From: Diatrype stigma
Lineage: Eukaryota > Ascomycota > Sordariomycetes > Xylariales > Diatrypaceae
Direction of reading: 5' to 3'
DNA length: 64,000 nucleotides
Assembly: GCA_022225965.2 (NCBI GenBank)
Contig: JAKJXP020000019.1
Span: forward strand, 186,001 to 250,000
The position numbers and the translations under genes were made by a program. Position 1 is the stretch's first letter, and each line of letters opens with the position of its first letter. Positions 36,714-47,305 of this stretch are shown here, piece by piece. The notes under the pieces were generated by a model, which was not told where the DNA came from, searched no databases, and was given only the letters and a program-made list of their open reading frames with translations.

Positions 36714-37912
36714 TCATTCTTCTTCGTCGTACGGGTCGGGATGCTGGGCATTCCCATGCTGATGCTCGTGTTCTTCATTTTCTTCTTCTCCTCCTTCTCC
36801 CCCCGCCCCTTCCGCCCCCTCCTTATCATACGGGTCCTTCCCATCCCCCCCATCCTCCCCGTCCTCACTCCCATGTCTATGCGGCTTCGCGACATGGATC
36901 TGATCCGAATGCAGCGCGACGCCCGCCTCAGCCGCAACGCTATCGGGATCGACGCCCTTCTTCATCAGCATCGCCATGCAGTGCTGGATGTGCATGAGGG
37001 TATCGTAGCGCTTCTCAATGACGAGTGGCTGCACATCAGCACCATCACCATCATCAGCACCACCAAACTCCCACTCCCACTCCCGCCTGCCCTCTTCCTC
37101 CTCGCGCCGCTTCCCGGCCTCCCACATCTTGCGCCAGTAGTACACGCAGTGCAGCACGTGCCACTCGTGCGTGGCGAAGAAGTGCGCCGGCTCCCCGCGC
37201 CGCGCCGCCTCGGGCAGCAGGCTGACCTCCTCCACCGTCAGCGCTTGGGTTTGGTTCTGGTCCGCCCAGTACCCCCACGTGTTGCCCCAGCGGTCCGGGG
37301 GCACTGCGACGAAGACACACCTGCAGTCAGCATTTTATTTGTTCTGCGGTTTTGTCTTTAAAAAGACCAAGGGCAAAAGATTAGGGATTAGGTAAGTAAC
37401 GCACAAGGGCCCGCCGCCTCGAATTCCGCCGTGATGGCCTCCGACCGGCAGTGCGGCGGCAGCCACGCCGCCGCGAGCGAGTCGTACACGCACCCGTTGG
37501 CGCGCGCCTCCGCCACCGTCTCCCCGCAGTTGCAGGAGAGCGTGCGCGCCGCCGTCGACCCGGACCTGGACATGGACAGGATGGGCAAGAGCGGACGGGA
37601 TAGGAGGGACGCGCCGCCGTATAGCGCTAGTAGTGCGACGGCGACGTGGAAGGTCCACGAGAGCCCTCGTTTGATGATCATGGCTTGAGAGGGACGGGTT
37701 CTTGCGGTTATCTGGCTGCCGCCGATCTTGGCCTCCTCGTCATCGTCGTCGGCGACGTCAGGAAGGCTCGTGTAGGCAGCAGCAGCAGTTCCGGAGCCAA
37801 ATTGGCCCCCCGGCACTGGGAATCTAACATGAGTCGGAATTGTCAGAACGATCACGTCTTTTCTCAATACTGAATTGGTTGATATGGGTAAAGCATACTT
37901 CCACCAGCCCAT
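36714..37912 (-). CDS. Single-pass membrane protein with two HxxHC motifs (distant UstYa-like)
   Basis: Exons 37912-37405 and 37303-36714 join in phase to about 365 aa. The start is uncertain: another ATG precedes MIIKRGLSW, and a further intron near the N terminus is possible. A single membrane segment lies at about residues 86-108 (WTFHVAVALLALYGGASLL). The lumen-side part has a Cys-rich block, CNCGETVAEARANGCVYDSL, then AAAWLPPHC, then HEWHVLHC (H218-C222) and a second motif HIQHC (H274-C278). Two HxxHC motifs after one transmembrane helix is the plan of UstYa/DUF3328 oxidases. The surrounding sequence differs, and I recognise it only as a widespread uncharacterised fungal family. The tail is Glu/Gly/His-rich and low complexity. 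It lies 1.6 kb from the RiPP precursor, so membership of that cluster is possible but unproven. Confidence 0.7.
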
Positions 37913-39554
37913 GTTGTTCTCACCCAGGTTTAACTGCGTAAACTTCGAGCTCCGTCCCTGGAAACTTGGGGTTTTCAGTCAATGTCAATGTGATCACTGG
38001 ATACAAGAGTCGAAGTCCAAGTGAGGCACCCTACGACTAGCGAGCACGTAAGTATAAGCTAGAGGTATTAAGGTGATGCTACTACGCTCTGGCCCTGGGA
38101 CAAGCGAACCTTGCCGACACACTCGTTCAAGTCCCCTGTGTAGGGCTTAGTTATATTTTCGTAGTCGGGGTTACTCACTGTGCCTATTCTGACAGTCGTT
38201 AAGGTTATTCTAACGGTCTCGAACCAGGCTCGGAAGCATACCCTGTACCGATCCCCTGCATACCTTAGGTGAACCTTTAGTACGGGATCACGGATGCCCT
38301 GCTGGCGATGGTGAGATATTGTTCAATGATTCCATCAGTGATCAGTAATCGTACTACAGCATTTACATCATCACTCCGCCGGCGGGGGTCTCGGCAAGGC
38401 ACAAGCTAACCCGTGATGTCCTGATAGTCGGTGTGATGCCGACGCCTATACAATAAGACATACATAATGCGATCAAGGCGAGCTCGATACAAGGTTGATG
38501 ATAGTTATATTCCCGCCACCTTCTCGTTTCGTTCTAATCTCAGATCCTACCAGAAATAGCTGGGGTAGGAAGATGCCTCCGCCCGCCCCCTCCTCCGAAG
38601 ATATCTACACCCAATACGAGTTTTCCAACATCTAGGCCCAGATCTGATTGTGGTCCAGATGACATGCTTCGATATGCATGCAACAGTGTAAGTAGGTAGC
38701 ACCACGAGAAGCATCTGCCCAATCCCGTTCCGATGCCATATGCGAATATGATTGGGCAAAGCTGACAGGGGTATCTGAACAAAAGGGGTATATTCAACGA
38801 AGGAAAGGCTTCGCACATAGCTCATAGCCAATCATCAACTTAGTAGCTATACTCAAAGCACAAGAATCCATATTGATGCCTAGGTTTAAATTCTGTGGAA
38901 CTCTAGAGCGAAGTGTTGCGTAAATAATACCCGGAGGAGTATCGATCGCGATGATATCACCTATAGTGAAAAGGCGTATGTTATGAGTTTGATATATGCT
39001 AGTAGGTAAGCCAAGAAATGTCTCTTATCTCCATGCAGTAGAAAGCACGAAGGATCACTTCGACATGCCAATTCTGTCTTGACTAGCCACCCGGCCTAGC
39101 TTTATAAGGGCGAGAATGCTAATAAACAGGGGCGTGTGTGGCACGGTTCATATGCTTTATGGGGCACTCGAAGATAGAACAGTAAGCGGGTACATGGCCG
39201 TACATGATGACTACTGGTTATTGAACAGAATGCTCAACTCTTATACGTAGAGACCTTTTCAGCTAACAGATTGAATTGTTAGGAGTACCTTAAGTGAGCA
39301 GCTTTATGCGAAATGCCCATACAAGTATATCTCGATTCAATTGACGTTCTAATTCCTCCCCTGCCTAGTATCCTCTACTGCCTTATCGTTGCTGTATATT
39401 GTCCAGCATCACGTTCTCAAGGTTCTCTAGATGTAGAATTGTAGAAGTTCTTATTGCTGCCTACTAAGCTACCTAGCAAGCTATGCCTTCGTGCAACTGG
39501 CGGCTCATATCTCTGTTTCACCGTTCCTGTCTGAAGTGTTCCCCAGTATTTCCC
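37913..39554. other. Intergenic region, no gene seen
   Basis: About 1.6 kb holding the promoter of the HxxHC gene and the 3' end of the precursor gene. Frames up to 94 codons exist on the minus strand (38540-38831) but show no motif. No RNA gene recognised. Confidence 0.55.
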
Positions 39555-40029
39555 TTATGCCTCTGTCTCCCTCTTGGGGTAGAAAGGGATCGCCTCAGAG
39601 TCCGAGTCCCTCTTGGGATAGAAAGGGATCGCCTCGGAATCTGAATCTCGCTTGGGGTAGAAAGGGATAGCCTCAGAATCGGATTCTCTTTTGGGGTAAA
39701 AGGGGATGGCTTCAGAATCCGAATCCCTCTTGGGGTAAAAGGGGATGGCCTCAGAATCGGATTCTCTCTTGGGATAGAAAGGGATAGCCTCAGAATCAGA
39801 GTCCCTCTTGGGATAGAAGGGAATGGCCTCGGAGTCCGAGTCCCTCTTGGGGTAGAAGGGGATGGCTTCAGAGTCCTTCTCGGCGACTCTCGTCTCTATA
39901 ACCTTGATAAGCAACCCCTCAAGAACTATGGACATATAATACCGGGCTAGGATAGACTATTCTCTTACCTAGCGGAGCGGCGGCCACAAGTCCGGCAAAG
40001 GCGAGGATGAACAGCTGCTTGGATTGCAT
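39555..40029 (-). CDS. Dikaritin-type RiPP precursor peptide with eight core repeats
   Basis: Exon 1 (40029-39969) encodes a signal peptide beginning MQSKQLFILAFAGLVAAAP. Exon 2 runs to 39555. The acceptor is ambiguous: a 43-nt intron ends at 39926 and a 73-nt intron ends at 39896; both keep frame, and the longer is more typical. After a short pro-region come eight copies of DSEAIPFYPKR joined by DS or ES, a 13-residue (39-nt) period, then ETEA and stop. Every copy ends in KR, the Kex2 processing site. Each has one Tyr, next to Phe and Pro. This matches UstA, PhomA and GigA-type precursors (ustiloxins, phomopsins, epichloecyclins): signal peptide, identical repeats, KR after each. The core sequence matches none of the dikaritin cores I remember. 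A UstYa gene lies next to it, head to head. Confidence 0.87.
39570..39875 (-). repeat. Eight tandem 39-nt coding repeats of the RiPP precursor
   Basis: Units start at 39875, 39836, 39797, 39758, 39719, 39680, 39641 and 39602 on the minus strand; the last is cut to 33 nt. Nucleotides differ at many third positions (KR is coded by AAG AGG, AAG CGA and AAA AGA), while the 11 residues DSEAIPFYPKR are identical in all eight. Only the linker residue before Ser varies (D or E). Confidence 0.95.
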
Positions 40030-40151
40030 GGTGATGAATGATGAGCCTTTCGTTTTATTATTGAGATAGTGGTGTCTTCGGGAAGTGTATGAATGTGAAG
40101 ATAACTACAGTGACGGTTATACAGCAGCGTACGGCTCTTGTTTGAGGATCT

Positions 40152-40168
40152 TATATAGTGCCATTGGG
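40152..40168 (-). promoter_or_regulatory. CCAAT and TATATAA elements of precursor gene
   Basis: On the minus strand CCCAATGG (40161-40168) is followed by CACTATATAAG, with TATATA at 40152-40157, about 125 nt before the precursor ATG. This is a strong core promoter by fungal standards and fits a highly expressed small secreted peptide. The 624-nt space between precursor and UstYa start codons is shared by both divergent genes. Confidence 0.55.
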
Positions 40169-40653
40169 TTCGGTAACCGCGGATGAACTACCCCTCAAAC
40201 TTCCCCTGCCCGTTTACCATGCCGCATGTGCAGGGGAGCGAAGTAGATAGGTAATAATCTTCCGTCCATTGACACTACGTAGGTGGCTTGTTATAATGCA
40301 TGCGTGGTGGCAGATGATGGGCAGTGGTGTTGATTGCAGGTGTTTTTAACCATTAAACCTGGTATCGTTAAGCATTTCGGTTTACTCATCGTTCCACCCC
40401 ATGATGCAAAACGGGAACTAACTGGAAGAGAAAGGTGGTTTCCCCACATGGCTATATCGTGGGAACCCACGGAGTGCTCGGCAAACTAGTTTCCCTGGCT
40501 GGGAATCGCAGCGGGTTTTGTCCGATAGCTTTGGACTACTATCATTCCCAAGGCAGCATTACCCCCGAGGATCCAGGAACTCTACATCCCTAGCTGAAGA
40601 GCAAGTTCACATCACCCCAAATACTATGTCTGCCGTCCATTCGCCCAGCCGTC

Positions 40654-41633
40654 ATGGATAGCGTAGGTAAACAAAATCTATTGAGTTCACCTCACAGTTC
40701 TTGTGACTATGTGACCTCACCTGGAGATGAGGACTTGGAGAGATCGTTTCTGTGGCCCAGCGGGGAGAAGCGCCCAGGTCGTGGCCTCCGACATCTTTCA
40801 GCACCAAAGAGCCGAATATGGGCAAGCCCGGGTCTATGGCTCACCGTCATGAACTTTGGACTGTTTGTTTTCTCTGGGTTGATGCTATGGGCGTCAAGGA
40901 AGCAGAATATAAGCGACCAAGACATGTGGAAAGCCACATCCTATTTCTGTAAGTGACCAAACCACGCAGCCGGTCAGCCAACAAATCAGCTAACCTACCT
41001 ACCATCAACGTAGCGCCAATCCTAGAGCGGTTTGATATACCTAAAATAAGCCGCGTAACTAATGGTACTCTTTACGACACCAATCCGCCTTCTATCCTGC
41101 GGATGCGGACAGGCGAACAGGCAGATACGGAGTGGCATCGTATCGGAGACCATGTATGGCCGCTCGTTATCAGCGCGGACGATGTGCGGGCGCTCGGCAA
41201 GGACCCCGAGGTCGCCGTGAGGATACCCGACGACCTAGGTTACGGGCCCGATGCGTACATCGCCCAGACCGAGGTCTTCCACCACCTGCACTGCCTCGAC
41301 ATGCTCCGGAGGGAAACATCGTATGCCCACTACTACGAAGAGAAAGAAGGGCCGTTCCCGGGCAGTGCTCAGCACCAGGCCCATATTGGGCATTGCTTCG
41401 ATATTTTAGCGCAGGCGATCAAGTGTACCGGCAGCGTCGACATGATCACGTTCAACTGGGTCGAGGAGTGGGATCAGCCGTTTCCGGACTTCGCTAACCA
41501 TAAGGTCTGCCGTAATTTTGACAGCCTGCTGGACTGGGTGAATGCCAATGCGATAGAGCCGGAGGACTTTCAGAAGATGAAGACGCCACCACCTGGGTAT
41601 GCAGTGTTGCCAGCACCCAGACCTGCATCATAA
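40654..41633 (+). CDS. UstYa-family (DUF3328) oxidase, probable RiPP cyclase
   Basis: Exons 40654-40948 and 41014-41633 join in phase to 304 aa. One transmembrane helix sits at about residues 60-80 (GLWLTVMNFGLFVFSGLMLW) after a short cytosolic N terminus. The body carries both family motifs: H188-x-x-H191-C192 in HHLHCLDMLRR and H222-x-x-H225-C226 in HIGHCFDILAQAIKC. UstYa-family proteins carry out oxidative macrocyclisation through Tyr in ustiloxin, asperipin and related RiPPs, and other oxidations in different pathways. Here the neighbour is a repeat precursor with one Tyr per repeat, so cyclisation of that peptide is the likely job. Other conserved features are SPILERFDIPK near the start of the domain and WPLVISADDVRAL. 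The start codon gives a normal family length. Confidence 0.9.
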
Positions 41634-43270
41634 GAGTAGGGCTTCATAGATTAGGATCAAAAAATTTATTACCCATTCATAATATTTTTATGATATCTCG
41701 GTCTTTGCAATGTTTCCCAAATGACCTGGAGAAGCACGAAGAAATGTTGTTATCAAGAAACTCGTTACCTAGGGAGAACAATGAGGTTACCCATGACGAT
41801 CCCGTTGATACGAACTTGAGAATGGTGGCAACGTTTCTCAAGGGCGAGGGCATAGATAGTTAAAGAAGAGTCACTAGGCTTCTGTCATATGATAATGTAA
41901 TATTCAGGGACATAGGGGTCTACATGGATCCCATATATGCACTAGTGGGGGCATATACGGCTATATTAGGAGGCGGTTCCTTCCCCTATATATTCTAGAT
42001 GCTCAAGAATTATTCTGTTTCCCACCTCACTCCGTGATTTTCTACTTATCCACAACACCAAATGCGTGAAGGAGGAGGCAAGCTTCGCTTTTTTGAAGGA
42101 TAAATGAGTTAGTAAGTTGCTACTTAGATATACTCACTAATATCATGTTATATCCGACTGGTCGTAGCAATTCTGGGCTTGAATTTCCCCTTTCGAGTCA
42201 ATATTCAGTAATACTGATTTGTACAGTGATAACCCCTATACTCATGTTGAGAGTAAGAGAGGATCAGTGCAACATACCCCACAGAATCTTTTATGATTGA
42301 ATATAATGCCTAAGTGTGGTTTCAACAGCTATCTTCTATGATCTGTCGAAAGCCAAGCTTACACATAATTACATCCTCTAGAAGATAATGAGTGGTAGTG
42401 CCTCGCAGCGATTTGTTGGGTGAGTATTATGGTAACTTATAGCTCTGAAGACATCCCCGTGGTTTCGCTATCCCAAGACTAAGTCACGACACCAAATAAG
42501 CAAGTAGAATGAGACTCAGAGCCTCCTTGCTCTCCTCAGAGCTTATTTGCACCTTGAAGTTCCCAAGCCAGAACAGCCGAGTGAATCTGTTCGCCCGCAA
42601 GTCTTAGCATACAGCCCCAAAGCCTATTGAAAACACATCGCCAGTAGGACTTCGCATCTTTCAGGCAGTTTAGGTACTAAAATAATTGAAAAGGAGGTTG
42701 TGGCGTTGACCATAGATTTGAGGAAGTACCGAGAAGCTGATCGTATCCTTTAGATCAAACATGGAGAAACGGGCATATGTGCTCTATGAACTCACAGAAT
42801 TGTTCAGCTTTTGCACTCATGAAGCGCATTTCAGTAGTTTCTCTGTTGCACTACGTACATACGGGTATGGTGTGATATGATGGCTTCCTATAGTCCAAAG
42901 TATCCAGACTGGATTATGGCATCATGCGACTATGACCTGCCTGGCTGTACAACTGTGGCTTCCATTCAAGAGCTACAACTACATCCGGGTAGCTCGGCGT
43001 AGCATATTGACCTGGTTCCATAGGGGAACATATTTCCCTATGGGACTCAGTGCTAGGTCTGATAACACCCCCCCCCCCCCCCCCGTCATGTTCACCTTGA
43101 AGCAAGAGGACCTTTACGGTTTGCCGACTGGAACTATGAAGGTTACTACGGTGCACTGAGGCAAAATAAGGTAATGAATTGAAATTTCAAACTTCTATAC
43201 GCGCACGCTTTGCTATGCAGTGATTGTCGCACTTCCCGACAGCCTTGAATCGGCCCTGATCTGCTAATAG
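41634..43270. other. Intergenic region between convergent UstYa and MFS genes
   Basis: About 1.6 kb, AT-rich, with no gene recognised. It has a C17 homopolymer at 43068-43084. Confidence 0.6.
43068..43084 (+). repeat. C17 homopolymer tract
   Basis: Seventeen consecutive C residues after GATAACA. Length may vary between isolates and may be imprecise in the assembly. Confidence 0.85.
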
Positions 43271-45059
43271 CTAATATACATAGACGAATTCGTCGTTCGT
43301 CGAGTCCGTCAAGTCCTTGAACGCATTTTCGCCCGCTTGGAAGCCACTTTCATCGCCCTGTTTCGCACTACTGGTATACTTATGATCCATACTAGCATCG
43401 TGAAGCTTGGCCGGCTTCCCGTTGCTGACGCGTCTTCGCTCCTGCATCCGGTTCAGAACCAGGAGGTTAACGACTTGGCACGCAACAATAGCGAGCAAGA
43501 CGCAGGTGACGATCATAACCTTCTCCAGGCCCGACTTGTAGTACGGCGCGTCGTTCTCATTAAACAGCAGAGGGCCGATGATGTTGCCGGCGGAGACGCC
43601 GATGTTGAAGAAGGCCAGGATGACGGACTTCTTGGTGGAGCCGCCAATGTTGGAGATCATCCAGGAGATGAGCAGCGGGTTCGCGCCGAAGAGGAAGGCG
43701 AGCATGTAATAAGCTGCGAGCAGCGGGGGCATGTGCTGGTAGTCCAGGAGGTACAGCATGACGGCGCCCGCGAGGACGGGCAGCAAGACGGCCCCGAGGA
43801 AAGGCGACTTGACACGGCAGCGGTGGGAGAGGTAGGACGACGGGAAGATGATCAGAAGCTGGACAGCGCCGAAGGGGATGTTCATCAACGACGAGGTATT
43901 GGAATCGAAGCCGAACCCGCTCAGGATGATGGGGCCAAACGTGTTGGTGACCATAGCAGTGACGTTGAGACACACAGCCATGCCGAAGAAGAACCAGCTC
44001 TTCGGCTCGAGGATAGCCTCCAGCGCCTGGGCCCACTTGAACTCGCGGGATCCGGTACCAGTCTGGTTGGCTCGGAGCCGCTCGATGGCCTGCAGCTTCT
44101 CGTAATCCGTCAGGAACCGGGCCGACGCGACATCGCTGTCGATGACGATGTAGATGATCACGGCCGTGATGACCGTGACCAGGCCAACTAAGATAAACAG
44201 GATGCGCCAGGAGGAGATAAGAGGGGACTCGATTTGACCGAGACCGTACGAGATGGCAGCTACAATCATGGTCGAGAGACCGTTCGTGCCGTACCAGGCC
44301 GCCACACGTATGGGCTGCTCCGCTCGGCGATACCACTGCGAGGTAATGACCGAGAAGAGAGGCAGGCAGGCGGCCTCGAAGAGACCGAGCAAGAACCTAG
44401 TTGCGACCAGGCCGCCGTAGCTATTACACGCCCCCATGCACGCCTGAGCGGTGCCCCACCCAAAGACCAGAACGGCCATCAGGACGCGGTGCGGCACCCG
44501 GACCACGAGCCAGGAGGAGAAGGGAAGCCAGACCAGCTGCGCGATGGCCGAGGTGGAGCTCACCATGGAGTACTGGTTGCCGGTCAGGTTGCAGTCGGCG
44601 CGCATCCCCAAGATGGCGCCGTAGCCGAGGGCGGATTTGTCGAGGATCTGGAGGAAGTAGACCCAGACGAGCACGGTCAGGATGTGCTTGTCGGTCTTTC
44701 GACGGATGCGCTTGTTCTATTACATGTATGTGTGGTTAGTTACAAGAATAGTTATTGGCTCGAGGCTCGAGCAAGCCCAGTATACTAATACTCACATCTT
44801 CCTCGGTCAACTCGACACTCTGGTCGCCGATGAGGTCCGCCGCTCGGTCCGCACCTTTGGTGGGAGCGTGATTCTTCTTGAAGTCGGCCTCGGCATCCTC
44901 GATACGCAGCTGCGATATAGCATCCTCGGTCTTGGAGTTATCGGCGGCCATGGCGTCGGATATTGGCGATGTCTCAAAGCCTAGGCTGGCGGGAGTCGGA
45001 TCTTGGATGGATGCAAATTGAAAGACGTTCAGATGCTGGCCGCTGCCATCTGAAGTCAA
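43271..45059 (-). CDS. MFS transporter, anion:cation symporter (allantoate permease-like) family
   Basis: Exons 45059-44796 and 44716-43271 join in phase to about 569 aa; a second in-frame ATG (44951) would give 36 residues fewer. The N-terminal 88 residues are hydrophilic. About twelve membrane segments follow, starting LTVLVWVYFLQILDKSALGY. Family marks include LDKSALGYGAILGMR, ATRFLLGLFEAACLP, WYRRAEQPIRVAAWYGTNGL and SVILAFFNIGVSAGNIIGPL. This is the Dal5/Tna1-like group, which takes up organic anions such as allantoate and nicotinate. In the RiPP setting it could import a precursor or export product, as MFS genes do in asperipin-type clusters. It could also be an unrelated nutrient permease. 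The sequence does not settle the direction or the substrate. Confidence 0.88.
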
Positions 45060-46400
45060 CGACTCCTTATACCTCTCATGATTCGGAGAGGGTCCGGCCT
45101 TTCTTTCGACGTCCCCATGTCTGCGCTTCCCCGATTTCGAGATAGTACCAACATATATATGCCACTTATAGCACTAATAGCCTAGATCGTGTCCCGTGGG
45201 GGAACACTAGTTGTCTAGCTGTTGACTAGATCGTAGACTATGATGATGCGGGGGCTCGTGGGGGTCAAATCCCCTACAAGCTTCATGGGGTAACACGGGG
45301 TTGATCTGGGGAATCGACCCCGACAATAGTTGGGGTTCGAAGGGATAGTACGATATTATGGGGAGGTTGGATCACGAGAGGGGAAGTCCCCATAGCGGTG
45401 ATTGTCCAGACCTGTTTTGAGCCGTAAAGCCTGATGACGTAGGTCGTCCTTTGCCATGGGGGAAGCGGAATCTTTCCGTAATCTAGTGGCGGATCATTGT
45501 GAATAGCGGCGGAATGAGGAGTCACAACAACGGCGGCGGCTTTGATATATTTATTATATATGGTCATGTAGACAAGTCAGGACAGGAAATCTCTCAGTTC
45601 CATCTATGACAATGAAGACATCCTGGCGACTAGTGGTTCATATACCTGTAGGACATATAACGAAGGAGACAAGACACGGCTGTGATCCGATACACGACGT
45701 GTTCTTATTTGAACGTATTTCATTAATTATACATGATAGGCTTTATAGTCTGGGTACAGATCGTATCTATAGTTAATGTAAAGGATAAGTTATCTCAGGG
45801 GGTATGTGCTGTATGGTAGCCCGCCCCTTGGTGGGGGAAGCTAAGGGATACGGGCTAGAGAGCTGAGTGAATATAAGTGGGATTTGGCTCACATGACAGA
45901 GCCTGCTCAAGCAATACAATTACCTCTTGCCTGACCGCATCTTCCCATAGGTACGATAGGGCTAAACTCGGTCTTTTATGATGTTGTTGCTATCTAGTAC
46001 GTATTGCCCTGCAACTAAGTACAAGCCTTTTACCAACTGCATCAGAGCATCCATCCTCTGCCTAAAGGTACGAGACATGATTCCTGTCCGCACCCTTTGC
46101 TTCTTCCCTCATTAGTTATAATTAGTACAGGGTTTAACACTTCCCGGTCATTTGCTTGGTGCCCTAATACCTAGATAACCTAGGTTTCATGAAGGCTCAT
46201 GACATGGGGTTATGTGAGGAATGTATTAGAGAAGCAGCGATCCATCTAGATCCATCAGCTACCCTATATAATGGTGCCCCCCTCGGTTCTCATGGGAAGG
46301 CAGGGTTCGATGTTCATTATATACTATCGATACTGATAGCATCGTACGCATATTATGCCTTTCAGTATGTTGAAAAATCCCTTTGATACTCGCTTATGAC
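45060..46400. other. Intergenic region, no gene seen
   Basis: About 1.3 kb upstream of the MFS gene. Near 45090 the promoter region contains CGGAGAGGGTCCG, a CGG-N7-CCG palindrome of the kind bound by Zn2Cys6 factors, but one copy is weak evidence. Short frames at 45283-45567 (minus) and 46189-46386 (plus) show no motif. Confidence 0.5.
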
Positions 46401-47305
46401 CTACTCGGGCAGTACATCCAGCTCTTCGTAGTATCGGTAGATACCTAGCGTATACCCCTGCCGCCTTTCACTGGCAAGATACGCGGAAATCCTGGGCCGC
46501 GATTTGACGGCTTCATAATGCTGGAAAAGACGATTATACTTCCCAGACTCCTTGGCTGCAGATATGACTTTGGGAAAGGCGTACTGGGTGCCATCGAGGC
46601 ACTGCCATATCCCGTGTTAGACCCTGGTGAATGCGCGATGCTGTATGGCTTGGGCATGTTGATAGCATAAGGGAAAGGAATAGATACGACAGTAATAGGT
46701 ACGTGATTCGCGTCAAGTATGGAAATAAAGCAACTCACCTGAAATAAGACCAGATCTGCGTATGTCAAGGTACCTCCATACAGCCAGGGACCATCGCCAC
46801 TAGCCTCACCCTTGAGCACCTTTTCGAAATACCCAAGGTGCTTAGGCAAGCGAGTCTTGATGAATTCCTTGCTCCGGCGTATAGCTTCGGTCTTCTGGTC
46901 CTCGTAGTACAGCTCTTTGGCAATAGGGTGGTGGCAGTCGTGAACCTCGTTGCTGAGGCCGTCCAGGGCAGTCAGCACGAGTCCGTTGATCTTATAGATA
47001 TCGTTCTCCTTGCCGGGACCGGTAGGCACAAGCCCCAGCCTCGGGCCCAGGTACGACAGGATATTCGATGTCTGGGAGATCAACAAGTCGCCGTGCCTCA
47101 GGATTTGGGGTGCGTAGGGAGGCGGGTTGGTTGCGTCCCCAAGATTATCGTCGCCCATCTGAGCCCAGACAATGTCGCCGCATGCCTGCATGCCCAGCCT
47201 AGCTGTATCGGAGTACGATGCCCCGGCCTCCTCTAGCGCAAGGCGAATATGCTCGCCACGGCCCGGGGCACCGGGCCAGTAAAGCAGTTCGTAGGTCGCT
47301 GCCAT
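46401..47305 (-). CDS. Cytosolic glutathione S-transferase (sigma/prostaglandin-D-synthase-like)
   Basis: Exons 47305-46739 and 46601-46401 join in phase to 255 aa. The N-terminal thioredoxin-like domain starts YELLYWPGAPGRGEHIRLALEEAG, with YAPQILRHGDLLISQTSNIL holding the glutathione contact (QTSNI; the usual form is QSxAI). The helical C-terminal domain has WLYGGTLTYADLVLFQCLDG across the splice site and ends RRQGYTLGIYRYYEELDVLPE. GSTs of this type conjugate or isomerise small electrophiles. In the cluster context it may detoxify or add thiol to a reactive intermediate; ordinary detoxification is equally possible. The first frame continues past the true 3' splice donor, which can mislead automated calls into a wrong C terminus. 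Confidence 0.88.

Noticed and set aside
38101..38160. A possible tRNA-like B box (GTTCAAGTCCCC)
   Set aside because: No matching A box or acceptor stem could be folded around it.
39570..39875. The 39-nt repeats as a minisatellite or CRISPR-like array
   Set aside because: The frame is kept through all units, amino acids are conserved with silent changes, and a spliced signal peptide precedes them. There are no variable spacers.
43337..44191. A 284-codon plus-strand frame over the MFS gene
   Set aside because: Hydrophilic, motif-free shadow of a twelve-helix transporter on the other strand.
45090..45106. CGG-N7-CCG as the binding site of the zinc-cluster protein at 1.15-3.2 kb
   Set aside because: A single copy, with only a differently spaced pair (CGG-N4-CCG) near 49216. 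There is no shared motif in the precursor promoter and no link to that regulator.
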